Shown: positions 50,790 through 63,981, counted from the stretch's first letter. The stretch: DNA of 64,000 nt from Phoronis australis (GCA_002633005.1 NMRA01000092.1:410484-474483); one strand, 5' to 3'. Notes: generated from the letters alone by a model not told the origin. Numbers and translations are program-made.

Positions 50790-51995
50790 ACTGTCATCTC
50801 TGTGTGGGCATCCGGGCGTTCGTAGCTGTGTCTCCTAAACCCCTCGATGATATTTGGCAGATGTGTTCCTATGAAGCTGATGACGAATGATGACGAATTT
50901 CGGACCTCTACGACTACCGGTGTGCCCCCTAGTGGCAATATTAGTTTTTTTACGCTTACCTCTGTATCTTCGGAGGTCCTCAACAGATTTTCATAAAATT
51001 TGGGAGTTTGGGAGATGATGCCATCCTCCCATTTTCAGATGCATTCAAGGTACTTTGCGCCACCTAGTGGCCATTTTTACTGTTTTCAAGTCTGTTTTTT
51101 GGTGTCCACTGTCCACCCTTCTATCAACCATACCCCTGTGGCGATGATTTTGAAAAAATGGCTGATATGTTCTTTCTGTTAAGAGGGCGGCTGACGATGA
51201 TTTTCCGACAGTTTTTTACTACTATTACACCTCCTAGTGGTAATTTTGTTAGTCTTTGCGCCCATGGCTGTACCTCCTAAATGCTCCACAGAACCTTTAT
51301 TGAATTTTGATGATGTATTTATATGTAGTTGACAACAAAGGTTGGCGACTTTCGGATGGATGGGACTACCAGTGTGCCCCCTAGCTTCAGTTTTTAGTTT
51401 TTATATGTTTACCTCTGTATCTTCAAAGGCCATCAACAGATTTTTATAAAATTTGGCAGTTTGGCACCTGTTAGTGAGATGGCGCTATTCTCAGGTTTTT
51501 GGTTGCAGTCAAGGCACCTAGTGGCCATTGTTACTGTTTTTGAGTCTGTTTTTGGCATCTGATCCTCTGTCAACCTAACAACTCTAAGGAAGATTGTGGA
51601 AATTGCCATGTATGCTCCTAATGTGAAGATGAGGGCTGGCGATGATTTTTCGACGACCTTGACAACTGTGGCACCTTTTAGTGGTAGTTTTTTTTTTCGC
51701 CCATGGCTGAATCTCCTTAACCATCTGCAAGATCTTTATTAAATTTAGCAAGTATATGTATATGAACTTGACAACAAACGACGACTTTGGGATGGATCAC
51801 ACTACCGGTGTGCCCCTTAGTGCAAATTTTAGTTTTTTATTTTTACCTCTGTATCTTCAAAGGTCCTCTACGTATTTTCACAAAATTTGGCAGACGGGCA
51901 TCTATTAGTGAGTTGACGCTATCCTCCGGTTTCCGCTTTGATTCAAGATATTTTGCACCACCTAGTGGCCATTTTTACTGTATTAGCACTTTCCT
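50790..51995. repeat. Higher-order tandem array: about 148-bp monomers in sets of three
   Basis: A CCTAGTGG-type word recurs near 50927, 51063, 51231, 51379, 51518, 51674, 51815 and 51960, spaced 136-168 bp. Every third monomer is most alike: CACCTAGTGGCCATTTTTAC at 51063, 51518 and 51960; ACTACCGGTGTGCCCC-type at 50913, 51364 and 51801. That gives a period near 440-450 bp. Monomer types read C, A, B, C, A, B, C, A, then part of B. No coding frame is conserved across units. Confidence 0.7.
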
Positions 51996-53778
51996 TTGCT
52001 CTTAATTTATTTGAGCGCTGCAGTCGGCCAATCTGAACACAAGGGGCATTTCATGAAAAATGACCTGTGAAATGAGTGGTGCAGCCACATTGACATAATT
52101 AGTTAATAATGCTTGGAACTTAATTGCATTGGTAATATTTGACAGTTTGACGTCACCAACACTTGGCTGTTTAAACAAGTCTACAAGGACTGCACCCAAC
52201 CTGTACCAAAGTTCAGGCTTATGGATATCTGGGAGAATTCTGTTAAAATTCACTCGTTCATGTTGTATTGTATCGAAGTTGTGATGCAGATCCAGTGGCT
52301 GGTTTGAAACAGAATACACAAAATACTGTTATTGATCTGTACAGTTTTGGCGACAAGCTTTCTGTTGTGTTTAGCCTTGTAAAAATGTTGACATAATCTG
52401 CAAGTTTGCCATGGCATAGTCATGAGGGCATGTTTCTCCTATCGGAAATTGGTCTATTGTAGAGTCAACTTTTGATAATTAGTAGTTTTGTGTGAGGAAA
52501 CCAAAGGGTGAGGCCAGGACTATGCATATAGGGTGACTCAAATAACCTAAACCCATAAATTTCTTAATTCATGTATTTTTTCAAATTCGACAGATATAAA
52601 CTTTAATGTATGATCGATCTTTCTGTTATAAAAGCTCAAACCAAACAAGTGGGTTTGCCATCAATTTTTTCTTTTCCGAAGAATTAGAATTAAGAACATT
52701 ATATAACATTTCGAGGAGTCCGTGTTTGGGGTCAACCTGTATATTAATGAAAGCTGAGTAATGTACCACTATTAACTTTGAATAACAACATTGTATGCTG
52801 GCATTCTGTATACACTGGTCATGTTACAACACCTGCGAGCCTAGGTCTGTTCAAGAAAAATATTGTGACTGTACTCGCGTTCAAATCACAAATTTTAAAG
52901 GCTCTACTTCCACTACATTTTCATTGAAAAACTCCATGAAAGAAATTTTATTAATGCAAATAGCATGAGGTAAACCTAGTTTCCAAACGATGCCCTTTTA
53001 ACATGACATTGATTTAAAAAAACCTATTTGACCTACAATTTTTAGTTTTACTTTAGTTTTCGAATTTCCAGTGGTTGTTGAAGTTGAATGACTGAACATC
53101 GCTTTTATTGGACTGACAAAATGTGGTTGTAAACAATTCAAAAGCAGGCAGTTCTGTAATTTACAAAAGAAAAATGTTTATTATGAAAAATATGTTGTAC
53201 AATAATTGGATTTAAGCCCAGAAAGTGCTAGAAAACATTAAGTAATTTACAAAGTGATCTCATTTTAGTGTTTTTATCTTTTGATTGATGACACTCATCG
53301 GATGTTCTAGGCAGCCAGGTAGCTGTATAAAGTATAACATCAAAATGCATATTTTAGTATATACCTTTGCGCCAAGGTTACCTGAGTTCTAAACTGATGA
53401 AAACAAACAACATGTATCTTAAATACTAAGTTTACATGAGTGGGGAAAACACTAGCAGTTTTACTGGTTAAAACACGTCTGAAAATGCGAGCATTTTAGG
53501 TAGACGAACATTAAGCTATTCTCGAAATTGGTCTTTTTCACCAGTAGTTAGTTCGTTTCCTCACCCCCAGTCAAATTTAAGAAAAAATTGATGTCAAAAC
53601 GCGGTCGCTCTCTGCCATAAAATTGGTTAATACGACATTAAAAGAAGACCTATTGACCTGCGTGCATGAGTGTCTTGTGAAGTAAGTTGTCTGCGTACAA
53701 AAATGCCAGCAGTTTTGGAATAACTCAATCGCACAACATGCTGATGTTGCAGTCACGTGATCTGTTTGCTTTGTGCAG
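51996..53778. other. Non-coding, probable FAM53 5' intron
   Basis: AT-rich DNA between the tandem array and the FAM53 start-codon exon. The minus-strand frame near 52002-52319 has no domain similarity I recognise and no splice support. Confidence 0.35.
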
Positions 53779-53801
53779 GTGTCCAGTGCAGGTCAGCCGT
53801 G

Positions 53802-56800
53802 ATGTCCGTCCAGCACATTACTGACCGACTACGCCAGCAAAACCTCACAGGCAACTCTCATGACTGTGCCGTAAGTAATCTCTTTCCAGTTCGCTTATAG
53901 CATGCTGGTGCAATGTATAACCTCTGTCGACACCACACTTGAGTATGCATGCATTTTCGCTTATATCCGACATAGTGTGCCTTTTCAAAAAGATTTTTTG
54001 CTCAAGTTTTTAGCGTAAATAGGTCATGTCTCACTTATAACTGACTGCTGTTGTTCCTTTGTTTATTCACATTTGTTAAACTGGATGCTTTTTGCATGTC
54101 TTTTTTCATTCTTGGTGTCTTTAAATATTTTGTCCTCGGGGCTCTTGGCGCCTTGATAGTGGGGGCGACTATCAGGCCCCATTCCTCTATGAAAAATATT
54201 TAAATATCGTGTGTAATATCCTTTATTAGGCCCAAAAATCATCTTCCAGTGATAAAAAATCCCTTCCGATGCTTAAAAAATAGCCTCAAGATTAGAATCA
54301 ATTCTACAATTAGTAGTTTTGCGGATGAGTAGTGGCGATTTGGGAGGGGTGGAATTGGTCGTCACTGGGGCGAGGAATTTTCAACCCATATAAAAAATTG
54401 CAATCTCAAAAGACACTGCCAGGTGAACGAGGTCCCTAGATTAGCCAAGCTTCAGTCACATTGCTGTTTGTAAAGCGTGCTCTTGTTTTGACAAATAGAG
54501 CTGCATGTGCTGGTACTGCTAATGCTGTCTATATGAAAGCATTGTAAAAAAGCATTATTTTAATACAAACATAGATAATATCATTCATTGGTACCATCTG
54601 GGTTTTTATTATTATGTTTATTGATATTGCTCATCACTTATTGTTGTCGTTATTAGTGTTAATGTTATTATTTGTATTACTTATATTGCTAAAAGGTGTG
54701 GCATGTGATTCAGAAATTTATGAAGTTCATAAGTAATTAATTTTTAAGTTTGGGATATTACTTAATTTTTAATGATCTTATGTTTGGGATATTAAAAGGT
54801 TTCGTAATAATTGTCAATAAAACAAACTGTAACAGCTTTTTACTTGTCTTTTTCAGACATTTCATGAAAAAATCCGCCATCATTCAGAACCTGGCCGAAT
54901 CTCCAAACATTCAGGTAGGTTTGGTCTTACTGGAAAAAAATGCATCCCAATTGCTTGGAACTGTGAGTAATAAAATGCCAATTTAGTTGTTCTCTGTCAT
55001 ATCTTGACTTTTTGTAATGAATGTCGTATTCTTGTGACAATTGAATTATTAGCAAACATCTACTGCAGAGATAAATAATGACACATGCCATGGTCATTTA
55101 TGCAAAACTTTTTATTTTGTTTGGAATCGAGTCGTAGTAGTCGGTTGACAATTTGCTTTATGCTTGCAGAATGCCGTAAACTATACAGATTACCCGCCTG
55201 TGATGGGACCAGTGAACTGTGCTGTGACAGTGGTGGGCTACACGCCTGCCTGGAGACCCCGCCCCTCAGCATCAGTGGCACAGCCATGTGCAATAGCCCT
55301 AAGGTGGCAGCCATGCCTCCAGATCCGCCCAGCAAGAGACACTGTCGGTCTCTGTCCATTCCTGGTGACCAAACGTGTCCGTCAGACCATCGTAAGCTGC
55401 ACAGGCCAGTGGCGTTGAGACCGCATCACAATAATAACAAACTCAAGAGCCGTCAATCCCCGCTGGTCTTCAGTAAACCCACCAGTCCCAGTGCCTTTAA
55501 TAGTATGTCGCCAATCACCACGTCAGTCACCACAAGTGACTACTTTTCCACGCCCCCTGACTCTCCTGTGCCCCGCCCAGCTTCAGTTTCCAGTGGCTAC
55601 TATGACGGGTCATTGAACTCTTTAAGCGCTCCATGGTTAGAGAGCTGCCGCTCTGCGTCAACTTCAGGCCCCGTTGTTTTGTCCAAGTCTCGCAGTCTTT
55701 CATTCGAGGGAAGGATCTCTGATGATTCGTCTGCCGTGTCAGTAACGAAGGTGTGTGTCGGGTGGACACCTTCATCGCCACAGCGACTGAACATCCTACG
55801 CTGCCATTCTCAGCCTTGTGTATTACATGAGCGCGAAAGGAAATGTGGTTTGAAGCGACGTCGGGGAGAGGACCGCCCCAGTCTCAACTTTGACAAAATG
55901 AACGAGGTACTGTTGATGTTCCAGTAGCAAAACACTTCACTACAATGCAAAATTTTGTCTAAGAAAGTTTACTCTTCTCATTGTGTAATGTTTGACGTAG
56001 GAGGGGTCATGGGACCCTTTTCCCCTTGATTACATTGATATATCTAGAATTTTCAAATGGTTGTCTTGGACCCCCTTTTTAAAAAATCCCTGATCCAACC
56101 CCCCTTTTAAAAAATCCTGGATCTGCCCCTATTTCAAGATAAGCATATGGAATATCAAAATGGCTATAGAATTGAACTTTTAATTCAGAGCACTTACTGC
56201 TGTAAAGTTGGTATCGATTTCCTCCTTACTCGGGTGAGAAGGGATTTGTGGGTATGAAATGAACTGACAGTTTGTTATTCCATGAGACGTTGCTCGGTGC
56301 ATTACATGTCACGCCGTGACAAGGAGACTTATAGAGCCAGTTCTCAAGCAACAACAAACGTGTCAGTTCTTTCCAATCCCTGTTGTCCTACCTGTTTTGA
56401 CTTAGGAACAATTTGAGACCAATTTCAAATATCTTAAGTGGTCTAAATGAAAGGCTGGCTTATACCAGCTCAAAACTGCTTTAATTAAAACGCAGTTGCA
56501 CATTCCGGGCTAACAAGTAACATGACTGTTACCATGGGACGTATGTATTGTGGTGAGTCTCGTCTTGTTTTGAAGAAATAATTTTGCATTAAGGCAAAGA
56601 TAACACTTCTAGTTTTCTATGATTGCGCTGCATCCATGGTGGTTCTTGTGGGCACTACTTTTTGCATGATAATCCTGTTCAGACCTCTTTCAGTCAAACC
56701 CATGTGGTTAAAAATCTCACCAATTTGGATGAAAATAATTGGCAAACATGTCATTTTTCATTCTTCAAAGTCTTATTACATTGTCGTCAGTGCCCCAAAA

Positions 56801-57569
56801 AATTTAAAACATTGTCTCTTGTGCAAAACTTGAACATGGAAAAACATTTAATTTGGTACCACGTATCTCTTATCAAGTATCTAAAATATATGCAAAATGA
56901 AAGAACATCACCTTCATAATGTTTCACACTTAATTTGTGTTAGCATGATTTGTTGAAAAGTTGCCTCATCAGCTATCCAAACCCGTTTAATTTTATTAGC
57001 TATGTCTATCAACCACCGGACACTGAAAAAAATTCAAAAGGAATTGCAGCGGAAGTTTTTCGGGAAGCGTGATCATTAAAATACACGCGGAGCTGGAGTG
57101 TTTGATAGTTTGTCCAACCAAATGATTTGCCCTTGGTAGAACTTTGATTTCTGTGTTGACTTAAGATTATTTTCATTTTCAGAAGTTGAGAGGCCGAGCC
57201 ATTCCTCAGTCGTACAAGTCGGTGCGTAGCCTAGCTAGCGCATTTGCTGACCCATCTCATGTACTCACCTCCATCGCCAGCTCTCCTTTGGACAGCAACA
57301 TCCCAGTTGACCTCTCTCCACCACAGTCCACTGACCAAGCTAGTGAGAACCAAGTGGCAAAGGAAGAGCTGTGTGAGCATAACGTGGCTGAGCGCAGTGA
57401 CAGTGGCTGTTACCTCCTGGATGACGACCCCCCACACATCGTAGGCACCCCTTCCTCAAGCTGGGATCAGAAAGGCAACCAGTCAACTGACTTCATCACC
57501 GATTCTGACCTACAATTCCCTCTGGATAATTCTGTGGAGATAGATTTAGATTTAATTGAAAATGACTGA
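53802..57569 (+). CDS. FAM53: FAM53-family protein, four coding exons, complete
   Basis: Coding exons are 53802-53870, 54857-54914, 55170-55906 and 57183-57569, with GT-AG introns of phase 0, 1 and 0. They total 1251 nt and 416 residues, close to vertebrate FAM53A/B/C (roughly 390-420). Seen directly: PPSKRHCRSLSIPG (95-108) contains an RSxSxP-type 14-3-3 site; KSRSLSFEG (215-223) is a second Ser/basic site; RCHSQPC (253-259) is the conserved FAM53 block; KRRRGEDRPSLNFDKMNE (271-288) holds a basic nuclear-localisation-like run and the family signature. The protein ends in EIDLDLIEND, matching the acidic FAM53C tail. The rest is Ser/Pro-rich and probably disordered. Vertebrate FAM53 proteins are nuclear regulators; FAM53B is linked to beta-catenin nuclear import and FAM53C to 14-3-3 and kinase binding. 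Which paralogue this matches is unclear, and it may be the single pre-duplication gene. The start was chosen because MSVQHITDRLRQQNL resembles the vertebrate N terminus and follows an acceptor at 53778. Confidence 0.95.
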
Positions 57570-60050
57570 CCAATCTGCTTGTCAGTTTGGAGGCATGGGT
57601 CTTCCACGCCATTTTGTTGTACGTTGCAGGTGTATTAACCTTGTGAACAAAACATTTATAATGCCAAAAGATAATGAGATTGAACATTGTCTGATGTTAA
57701 GGATTATTTGTTCAGAATTGAGATTCCAATGGAACTTTGTTACTTTGCTCTCTGTTACTCTGTCATTAACTAAGCGGCAAAATGTTTCTGAAATACTGGT
57801 CCATGTAAACTGTTGACTACTTAAATTGTTGGAACCGTCTCACAAGATTTATTTTTGACCATTTTGAAATTGAACAATGTTGAAGCACAATGTTCCATGT
57901 GCTACTTGCATCCCTTTTTCACATTTTTGCTGCTGTAAAATGTTGTTTTGAAAACGGTTGGTTTGATGTGATTCACGTCGAATGACTCATGGTTCGCGGG
58001 GTATGATTCTTGAATAGTGAATGCCTACGCAATTCAGAGTTGAGTACAATTCATGTGTAGGGGTGGTGTGTGTAATGGCTGCATCTTGAAGACTTCAGTG
58101 ATTTGTGCGCAGCGATTTCTCAAAAGATTTATGGGCTATTAAGGCATCCATAGTTCATTCTTAGTGAATACACGTCTGATCTAGATTTAGTGGACACATC
58201 TTGGATTCATGTATAGTGAAAACCTGTGTGATTCTTGAGAAATGAAGACTTGCACAACTCGCGTGTTAGCAAGATGTCCACGACTTGTGAATTGTGATGG
58301 GTATTTATTTATGTAAGCCAGTTAATTATGTTGGTTTTTTCAGTAGTACGCTATGTTTCCATCTTTTCATTCTAGTTCACAGTCTCCGAAATATTTGGCA
58401 ACTGCAATATACTGCATTTTGTTTGTTTGTGCGTGTCAACAAAAACTTATTTTTGTCAAATTATTTTTATATGCCTGGGTTGTAAATGATTAATTCTAAC
58501 TAGTTAAGGGTATGAGCCTGGTCAAAAGTATTCACTCAAAATGACCCATAGTTCCCCGCCATGATGGCTTGCCGGAAGCCGAATCCATCGTCCTCGTACT
58601 CTTCCCTCATTACTGAGAGTGAAAGGAAAGTTACAAGGAAGTTAGTATTTTGCTAAACCATTCTGCAATTAGAACTTTGCCCTCATAATACTTATCACCT
58701 GCCATTTTTCACAGAATTAGCCGCCATGACTGGGAAACCAGCGTTTTGTCTAATTACTTTTGTCTTGTTTTCTAGTTTCTTTAATTCATTGCCAGTAATG
58801 TGTTTTGGAACACTAGTCACATATTGATGTCAGTTGCAGTGTCAATGTAATTCTGATGTCAGACTCAGGGTGGCAAATACTCGACTAGATTCTCCAAATG
58901 CATTGACTTGATGCTACAACAAGAGGTGCCAAAAATACAGGCCGAAAGTTTTAAAATCCTTCATCAAACTCAACACGAAGACTGCCAAACAGCCCAGACA
59001 CCCTCTGTAACTCCAAACAGTATTTATGATGCCTGCCACTGCTTTGTTTCTCCTTTTTGACTGGCTACCTGGGACCAAAATGAAACTTAATCAGATGCTC
59101 GACTGATATTTGTTGTCAATTACATTTTAGACTTCAAGTATAGTTGAAAATTTGATGCTGTATGATAGGTCAGTTATCATATCGAGTCCCGAGCAAAGTT
59201 AGGTGGTCATGGACCCTGACCTAAGATACTCTGTGATATGTCTTCACCGGCAGACATTTCTTTCATATTTGACTGGAGAGTTTCCTGGTGACTTCAATGT
59301 AAAGTATAATCTCCAAAAATTGAAAATGTTTCTGTAACTTCTGATGCTGGTGAAGTAACAAAAATTAGCATCATATTACTAAAAAATCATTTCCAGTCAA
59401 TAGTGTTGGAAATTTTTGTCTAGCAATAAGCCAATAAGCTGTATTATACCAAAATGATATACGTCTGCTTTTCAAAAGTCATGAACGCATATGATCATTT
59501 GCCAAGTACTAATGTTTCATTTGTCAGCAAGTTAAGCAATGCACGTCTATTTTATTATTTTTAATGTGGGTGATCGTGAGTTTGCATGTGTGCGTGTGTG
59601 TACTTTACGTCCAAATTCAAAGCGAATTTATTTAAAATGTTGTTTGAGTTAATAACGCAATCACCTGCCTGTGGTGTTGGCATATTGTGTAAATTAAAAT
59701 TTTGTTATTTTACTTGTCAGTATTTTTTGTATTCTGGCAGTTTGGCGTGAAATTAGATTAATTTTTATCACCTTTCAAACTTATGAAGGTTTAACAATTG
59801 ATATCTCATGGTTATGGTGTTAAAAACTTACTTATCAAAACCAACAGGAATGCATTCATGCGTATGTGAATCGGAAGAATATTGTTTACTTACTTACTCA
59901 TGACGAATGTTGATGTTTACATTGTAGGACATGTTTAGTGTTAACATATCAGTGATTGTGGCTGTTGGGTTGTGCCTATGTACTGAGTGTGTAGACCGAC
60001 GATAATTGTCCTGACTTTTATACAAAATAAACTGCCTTGATTTGATTTGA
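57570..60050 (+). other. Long 3' UTR of FAM53 with poly(A) signal at 60026-60031
   Basis: After the FAM53 stop there is no further coding structure I can support. The first canonical AATAAA I find on this strand is at 60026-60031, followed by a TTGATTTGATTTGATT-like tail, giving a UTR near 2.4 kb. That tail also resembles the short direct repeats ending some L2/CR1-type retroelements, so a retroelement 3' end is an alternative. The stretch includes a copy of the dispersed repeat at about 58520-58800 and a short GT-rich run near 59590. Confidence 0.4.
58520..58800 (-). repeat. Dispersed repeat family R1, copy 2 (FAM53 3' UTR)
   Basis: Shares CAAAAGTATT..CAAAATGACC, TTCCCTCaTTACTGAGAgTgAAAG, TTTTGCTAAACCA and an AATTAGCCGCCATgA end with the other copies. 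It lies within the inferred FAM53 3' UTR, same strand as the copy at 7010. Confidence 0.5.
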
Positions 60051-61899
60051 TTGAGTTCTTCTTTGGGATTTACCACAAACACGCCACTCTTAACAGTGCA
60101 GACGTATTTAAAATGTCCCGCTTTTGGTGGTCACTCGTCCACTTGACCCTAATCTTCAGCACACCTGTAAACATTCTAATTTTCACAAATACAGTAAAAT
60201 CTGTCCAATTTAGGACACACTGTGGCACACAGGTGAAATTTGTAAGTTTCTCATTTTTTTTTTCTGAAAATGATACTTAGTGCCAAAATGATGCTTTGCC
60301 ATTTAATTTCTGCACCATTTTTACCCACGGACAATATTTTGAAAAAATGTGATCATTTCCAATAATGTTCGAAACCCCTGAAAAATGAAGGAAGTACTAT
60401 TTTGGCAATTATATTTGTCCACTTAACATTGATAAACGATTCAATGATTACATACCACAGTATGCATGTAGATTCCTGTTGACTTGAGTCTTGCATGTCT
60501 GCAACCAAGGAACTTCGTTGGATGGCCAGTGATGGTGGAAATTTGAGCATGAGGTCACTGGTAAAGGCGCTACTCGGTGGACATTGTGTTAAGTAATAAT
60601 TTAATGTCAAACCTTTGATGCAGGGAGGGGGCTTTTTCGTGTTGTGAAATGCAATGAGGACTGCGAATCAACATATCAAAGCTGAGAGGTACAGGCTCCA
60701 GTGCAGATGTCATTGATTATTCAACAAAGCTGGTGTGCCAAGGCAGAGAACAATTACTGGAACTATGTATATAAAATTGTGTTCAGTTTGAGCATTGGAT
60801 GCAGTAATGGACTGGGAAGTGCAAGTTCTGTGGAGCATGCCAAGGCTGTAAGAGTCAGCCGGGCAGAATCGGAAAAACAAATCATCGTTTCTCTGCAATT
60901 TGAGTCAAATGAGGCATTTTCCATAACTTCTATTAGTTGGAAAATGCAAAAGAAACTTGGAAAAAACACTAATTCCAAAACGATTCTCTAGTTTTTATAC
61001 TTATTATTGTTCACACTTTCTTTGAGTGAAATGCAAACCCTCCAAAAATCCTGGATAGTAAGCTTTAGGTCCCACGACCCTCGAGCTACGCAATGTCACA
61101 ATAGAGACCAGTCAACCACAGACCTGCATCATAACCTTGTGAGCAGTATTCCACCTTACATGGATGTGGTCAGAGTACACCACTGCAGACTTGAAATAGC
61201 TGTGCTACTACACGGTTGTCTCCAACAATTACCTTTGTTAGACATAAAAGAAATATGACGAGACAGAATTTTTACTGCCAATATCTCCTTAGTGAATTTT
61301 ATGCGAAAATGTTCCACAATAGCTAAACCATGCCAAAATTTTCTGGCATGAATGAAATGTAACTCTACAGTATTTTTTTCTGATACTTTCAACAAGACTT
61401 GCATTTTTGCAAACATTTACCATAACATAAGGCACGTATTTGGCTAAAAATTGTATCAAGTTTGTTTTGCTCCAACAGTGATCCTATATAGAGGTATGCA
61501 ATATGTGAATGGTAGTACCAAAGTGCTAAGCAAAGGATGACAATATGGTATTCACTTGGTTAAGTTGCGAGTCCAAATGGACTACAATAAATACAATGGA
61601 GAGAAGACAATACAGCCCATATCACTCGAGATAAGAGAACATGCCTTGGAATTGACCGTCACAACTGCAGTTAATCCTCATGGCAACTGCCTGTCATAAT
61701 GGAAAAATAACTGGCATGCTCAGCAAAGCTGGAAACGCTATGTTGGAACGGCAGATTGTTACGCATCTTTTTTGCACGAGAGCAGAATTGGCGGTCAAGC
61801 TGGAAAATAAAGTTAACAGACATATGTATGTACAAACATGCATTTAAACAGGGACTAATAGAGCATAAATTAAGACTTTCACAGACTGATTAATACACA
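60051..61899. other. Intergenic between the convergent FAM53 and YKT6 genes
   Basis: The two genes converge here, with about 1.85 kb between inferred poly(A) sites. Short overlapping frames on both strands near 60700-60990 show no family similarity. Confidence 0.4.
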
Positions 61900-61905
61900 T
61901 TTATT
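61900..61905 (-). terminator. Probable YKT6 poly(A) signal
   Basis: AATAAA on the minus strand about 480 nt beyond the YKT6 stop codon. It would give a compact 3' UTR between 62382 and about 61880. Confidence 0.5.
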
Positions 61906-62382
61906 GATTAAATTAAATTAACACTTGAGCTAAATGTATCATTACACAGGGGGACCAATCGACTGAAAGGAGTCCTTCTGCAGGGATGGATCCAAGGGTA
62001 AACTGAGTGGAAATCCACCAGCAGTAGATACTTTTCAAGAACTGCAGTTAAATGAATACTGCCTGACCACTAAGCCTCTCACTGTCATTTAAGTTAGACA
62101 GGCGTCCCACATGTGTGATTAAACTATTCGTCCAGTCTTCCAAAACTGTTGGATCTGCTAGTGGTGAGGATACACTCAGTAGATGTGAATGTGAAAGCCA
62201 GGTGGGCACTGTAATTATCGTGGCGTCTTCTGTCTCTGTCAGTCATATGTTGAAGGATTAATAATTCTCTCTCATAGTACAACACATCAGCACATCCAGT
62301 TTTGGAATGTTCCTGCCCAGTCTTGACAGGTCCAGCCACAGTGGAGGATAATTGTCCGATACCGAGACGCAATAATGCTGAT

Positions 62383-63981
62383 TTAAAGAATGACACAGCA
62401 ACGATTAGTCTGTTTGGCCTGAAACAGGAAGTAAAAAGAAATAAAAACAGCAAAACACAATGCCACAAAAAAAATTTGTCATTCTGTGGATAGACATTTT
62501 TCAGTGTTTAAAAATTCATACAAACTGCTAAATACTCTTTATACAGTACAAAACAAATGTAACCAGACAAAGCACCATTTCCTCATCATAGCCGCCAATT
62601 CTGGTATTAAAACAGCAAAAATCACTAGAAAAAGTAATAACCATTAGGGCCACAAAATTAGGACTTAAGCACCGTTCTACCTTTTCTATGAATTCCCCCT
62701 TTATTCTCAGTTATGAGATAAGACCTCTCTATCTCGCTTCCGTGCACCAGTCACAATGGAAAATTCCGGGTCATTTTGACTAAATACTTTTGACTTGCTC
62801 TGCATTTTCCATCAACAAAAACAGTCAATGTCTTTACTATCAGTGCTCCTGCTAACTCCTGACAAAAGATAACATAAATCACTACAACCTTTCTATTGTG
62901 CAAGTATTTTGACACAACCAAGTTTTCATTGGTACTTACAGTTTTGTAAAATGCTTTAGACTGAGTACTTAGATCTTCTGACTTTCCTACTAGGTCATCA
63001 AGCTTCTCACCTCTTTCTAAAACTGCCTCTATTGTGTTGTGCTGAAATGAAACATACCGGGGATATCATGCTGCTTCTGTCACATGACTGTAAAACGAAG
63101 GTTATCACGGACGGAACCCAGATGAAATTCAATACCAGCGCAGGCAATAAATTAAATCCAATCGAATTTTATGTTTGACTTGTGCTTTCTTTCGGTAATA
63201 CTTATAAATCATTCGTAAGTATCATGAAAAAACAACAACAGAGCACTATGCCCGCTAACACGACCCAAGCCTGCAAAAACTGACAATATGCCTAAGCACA
63301 CAACAATTATTTGCCCTCATGCTTCAGGTTCAGATTTTACTTTAGACGCTTCCCCAGGCTTATGAATGTTTCTGACTATTGTGCGACGAAACACATACTG
63401 ACCAGCAAATTATCTGTACTAAATTGTATCTAATGATACTAGCTCAGCTATGTTTCACTGATGAAACAATAGCAAAATATTGTTTCTGCAACACAAACAA
63501 TACCTAAACCAAACAAAAATACTTACAAATTCCAACAACCAGTGTCGTGGTTACTGCGAACCTTTGTCACAACGGTCAAAAATTTGAAATTTCTTCATAT
63601 AAACTGATTGCTAAGCAAATATTGTCAAATACTTAATGATTGCAAAATATGTACATAATAGTGACCAAGCAACTGTAGTTGTGTGATTTTTTATGTACTG
63701 GTAGTGTATTTTTCTGTATTAGCTTCAAAAATGAGTCCTGAATTTCATGTCTAGACTTTATATAACTGGAACTTGGCTGTCTAAATGACGACTTCCAATA
63801 TTTTCATAGAATGTTGAAGATGACTTTTGCACAAAAAAGCAGTTCAGACTTTCATTTCTGTTTCAGTTGTTTCAAAGACAATACAAACTAGAAATCCAAC
63901 CAGCTTCGTGCTTACCAGTATGATCTTTGTTTCATCTAAGTCTGCGTGTATTTTAGTCATGGCGTCAGCTTCCCTTGGGTT
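62383..63981 (-). CDS. YKT6: YKT6 R-SNARE, last three coding exons (5' part beyond window)
   Basis: Exons 63981-63916 (22 codons), 63041-62940 (34 codons) and 62418-62383 (11 codons plus stop) are all phase 0 with GT-AG introns. The first begins NPREADAMTKIHADLDETK, the linker and first turns of the SNARE helix. The second encodes HNTIEAVLERGEKLDDLV and KSEDLSTQSKAFYKT, with the R-SNARE zero-layer Arg in ERGEK. The last encodes AKQTNRCCVIL and TAA. YKT6 is a longin-domain R-SNARE for ER-Golgi, endosomal and autophagosome-lysosome fusion. It lacks a transmembrane segment and is anchored by lipid on the paired C-terminal cysteines. The last residue is Leu where the mammalian protein (CCAIM, from memory) has Met. 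About two thirds of the protein, including the longin domain, lies right of 64000. Identity is very secure. Confidence 0.97.
62590..62815 (+). repeat. Dispersed repeat family R1, copy 3 (YKT6 last intron)
   Basis: Inverse orientation relative to the copies at 7010 and 58520. It has AGCCGCCAATTCTGG, CCCCCTTTATTCTCAGTTATGAGA and CCGGGTCATTTTG followed by AAATACTTTTGA. It sits between the last two YKT6 coding exons. Confidence 0.5.

Noticed and set aside
55060-55794. Minus-strand and alternate-frame ORFs over FAM53 exon 3
   Set aside because: Shadows of the real plus-strand exon, whose frame carries conserved FAM53 motifs.
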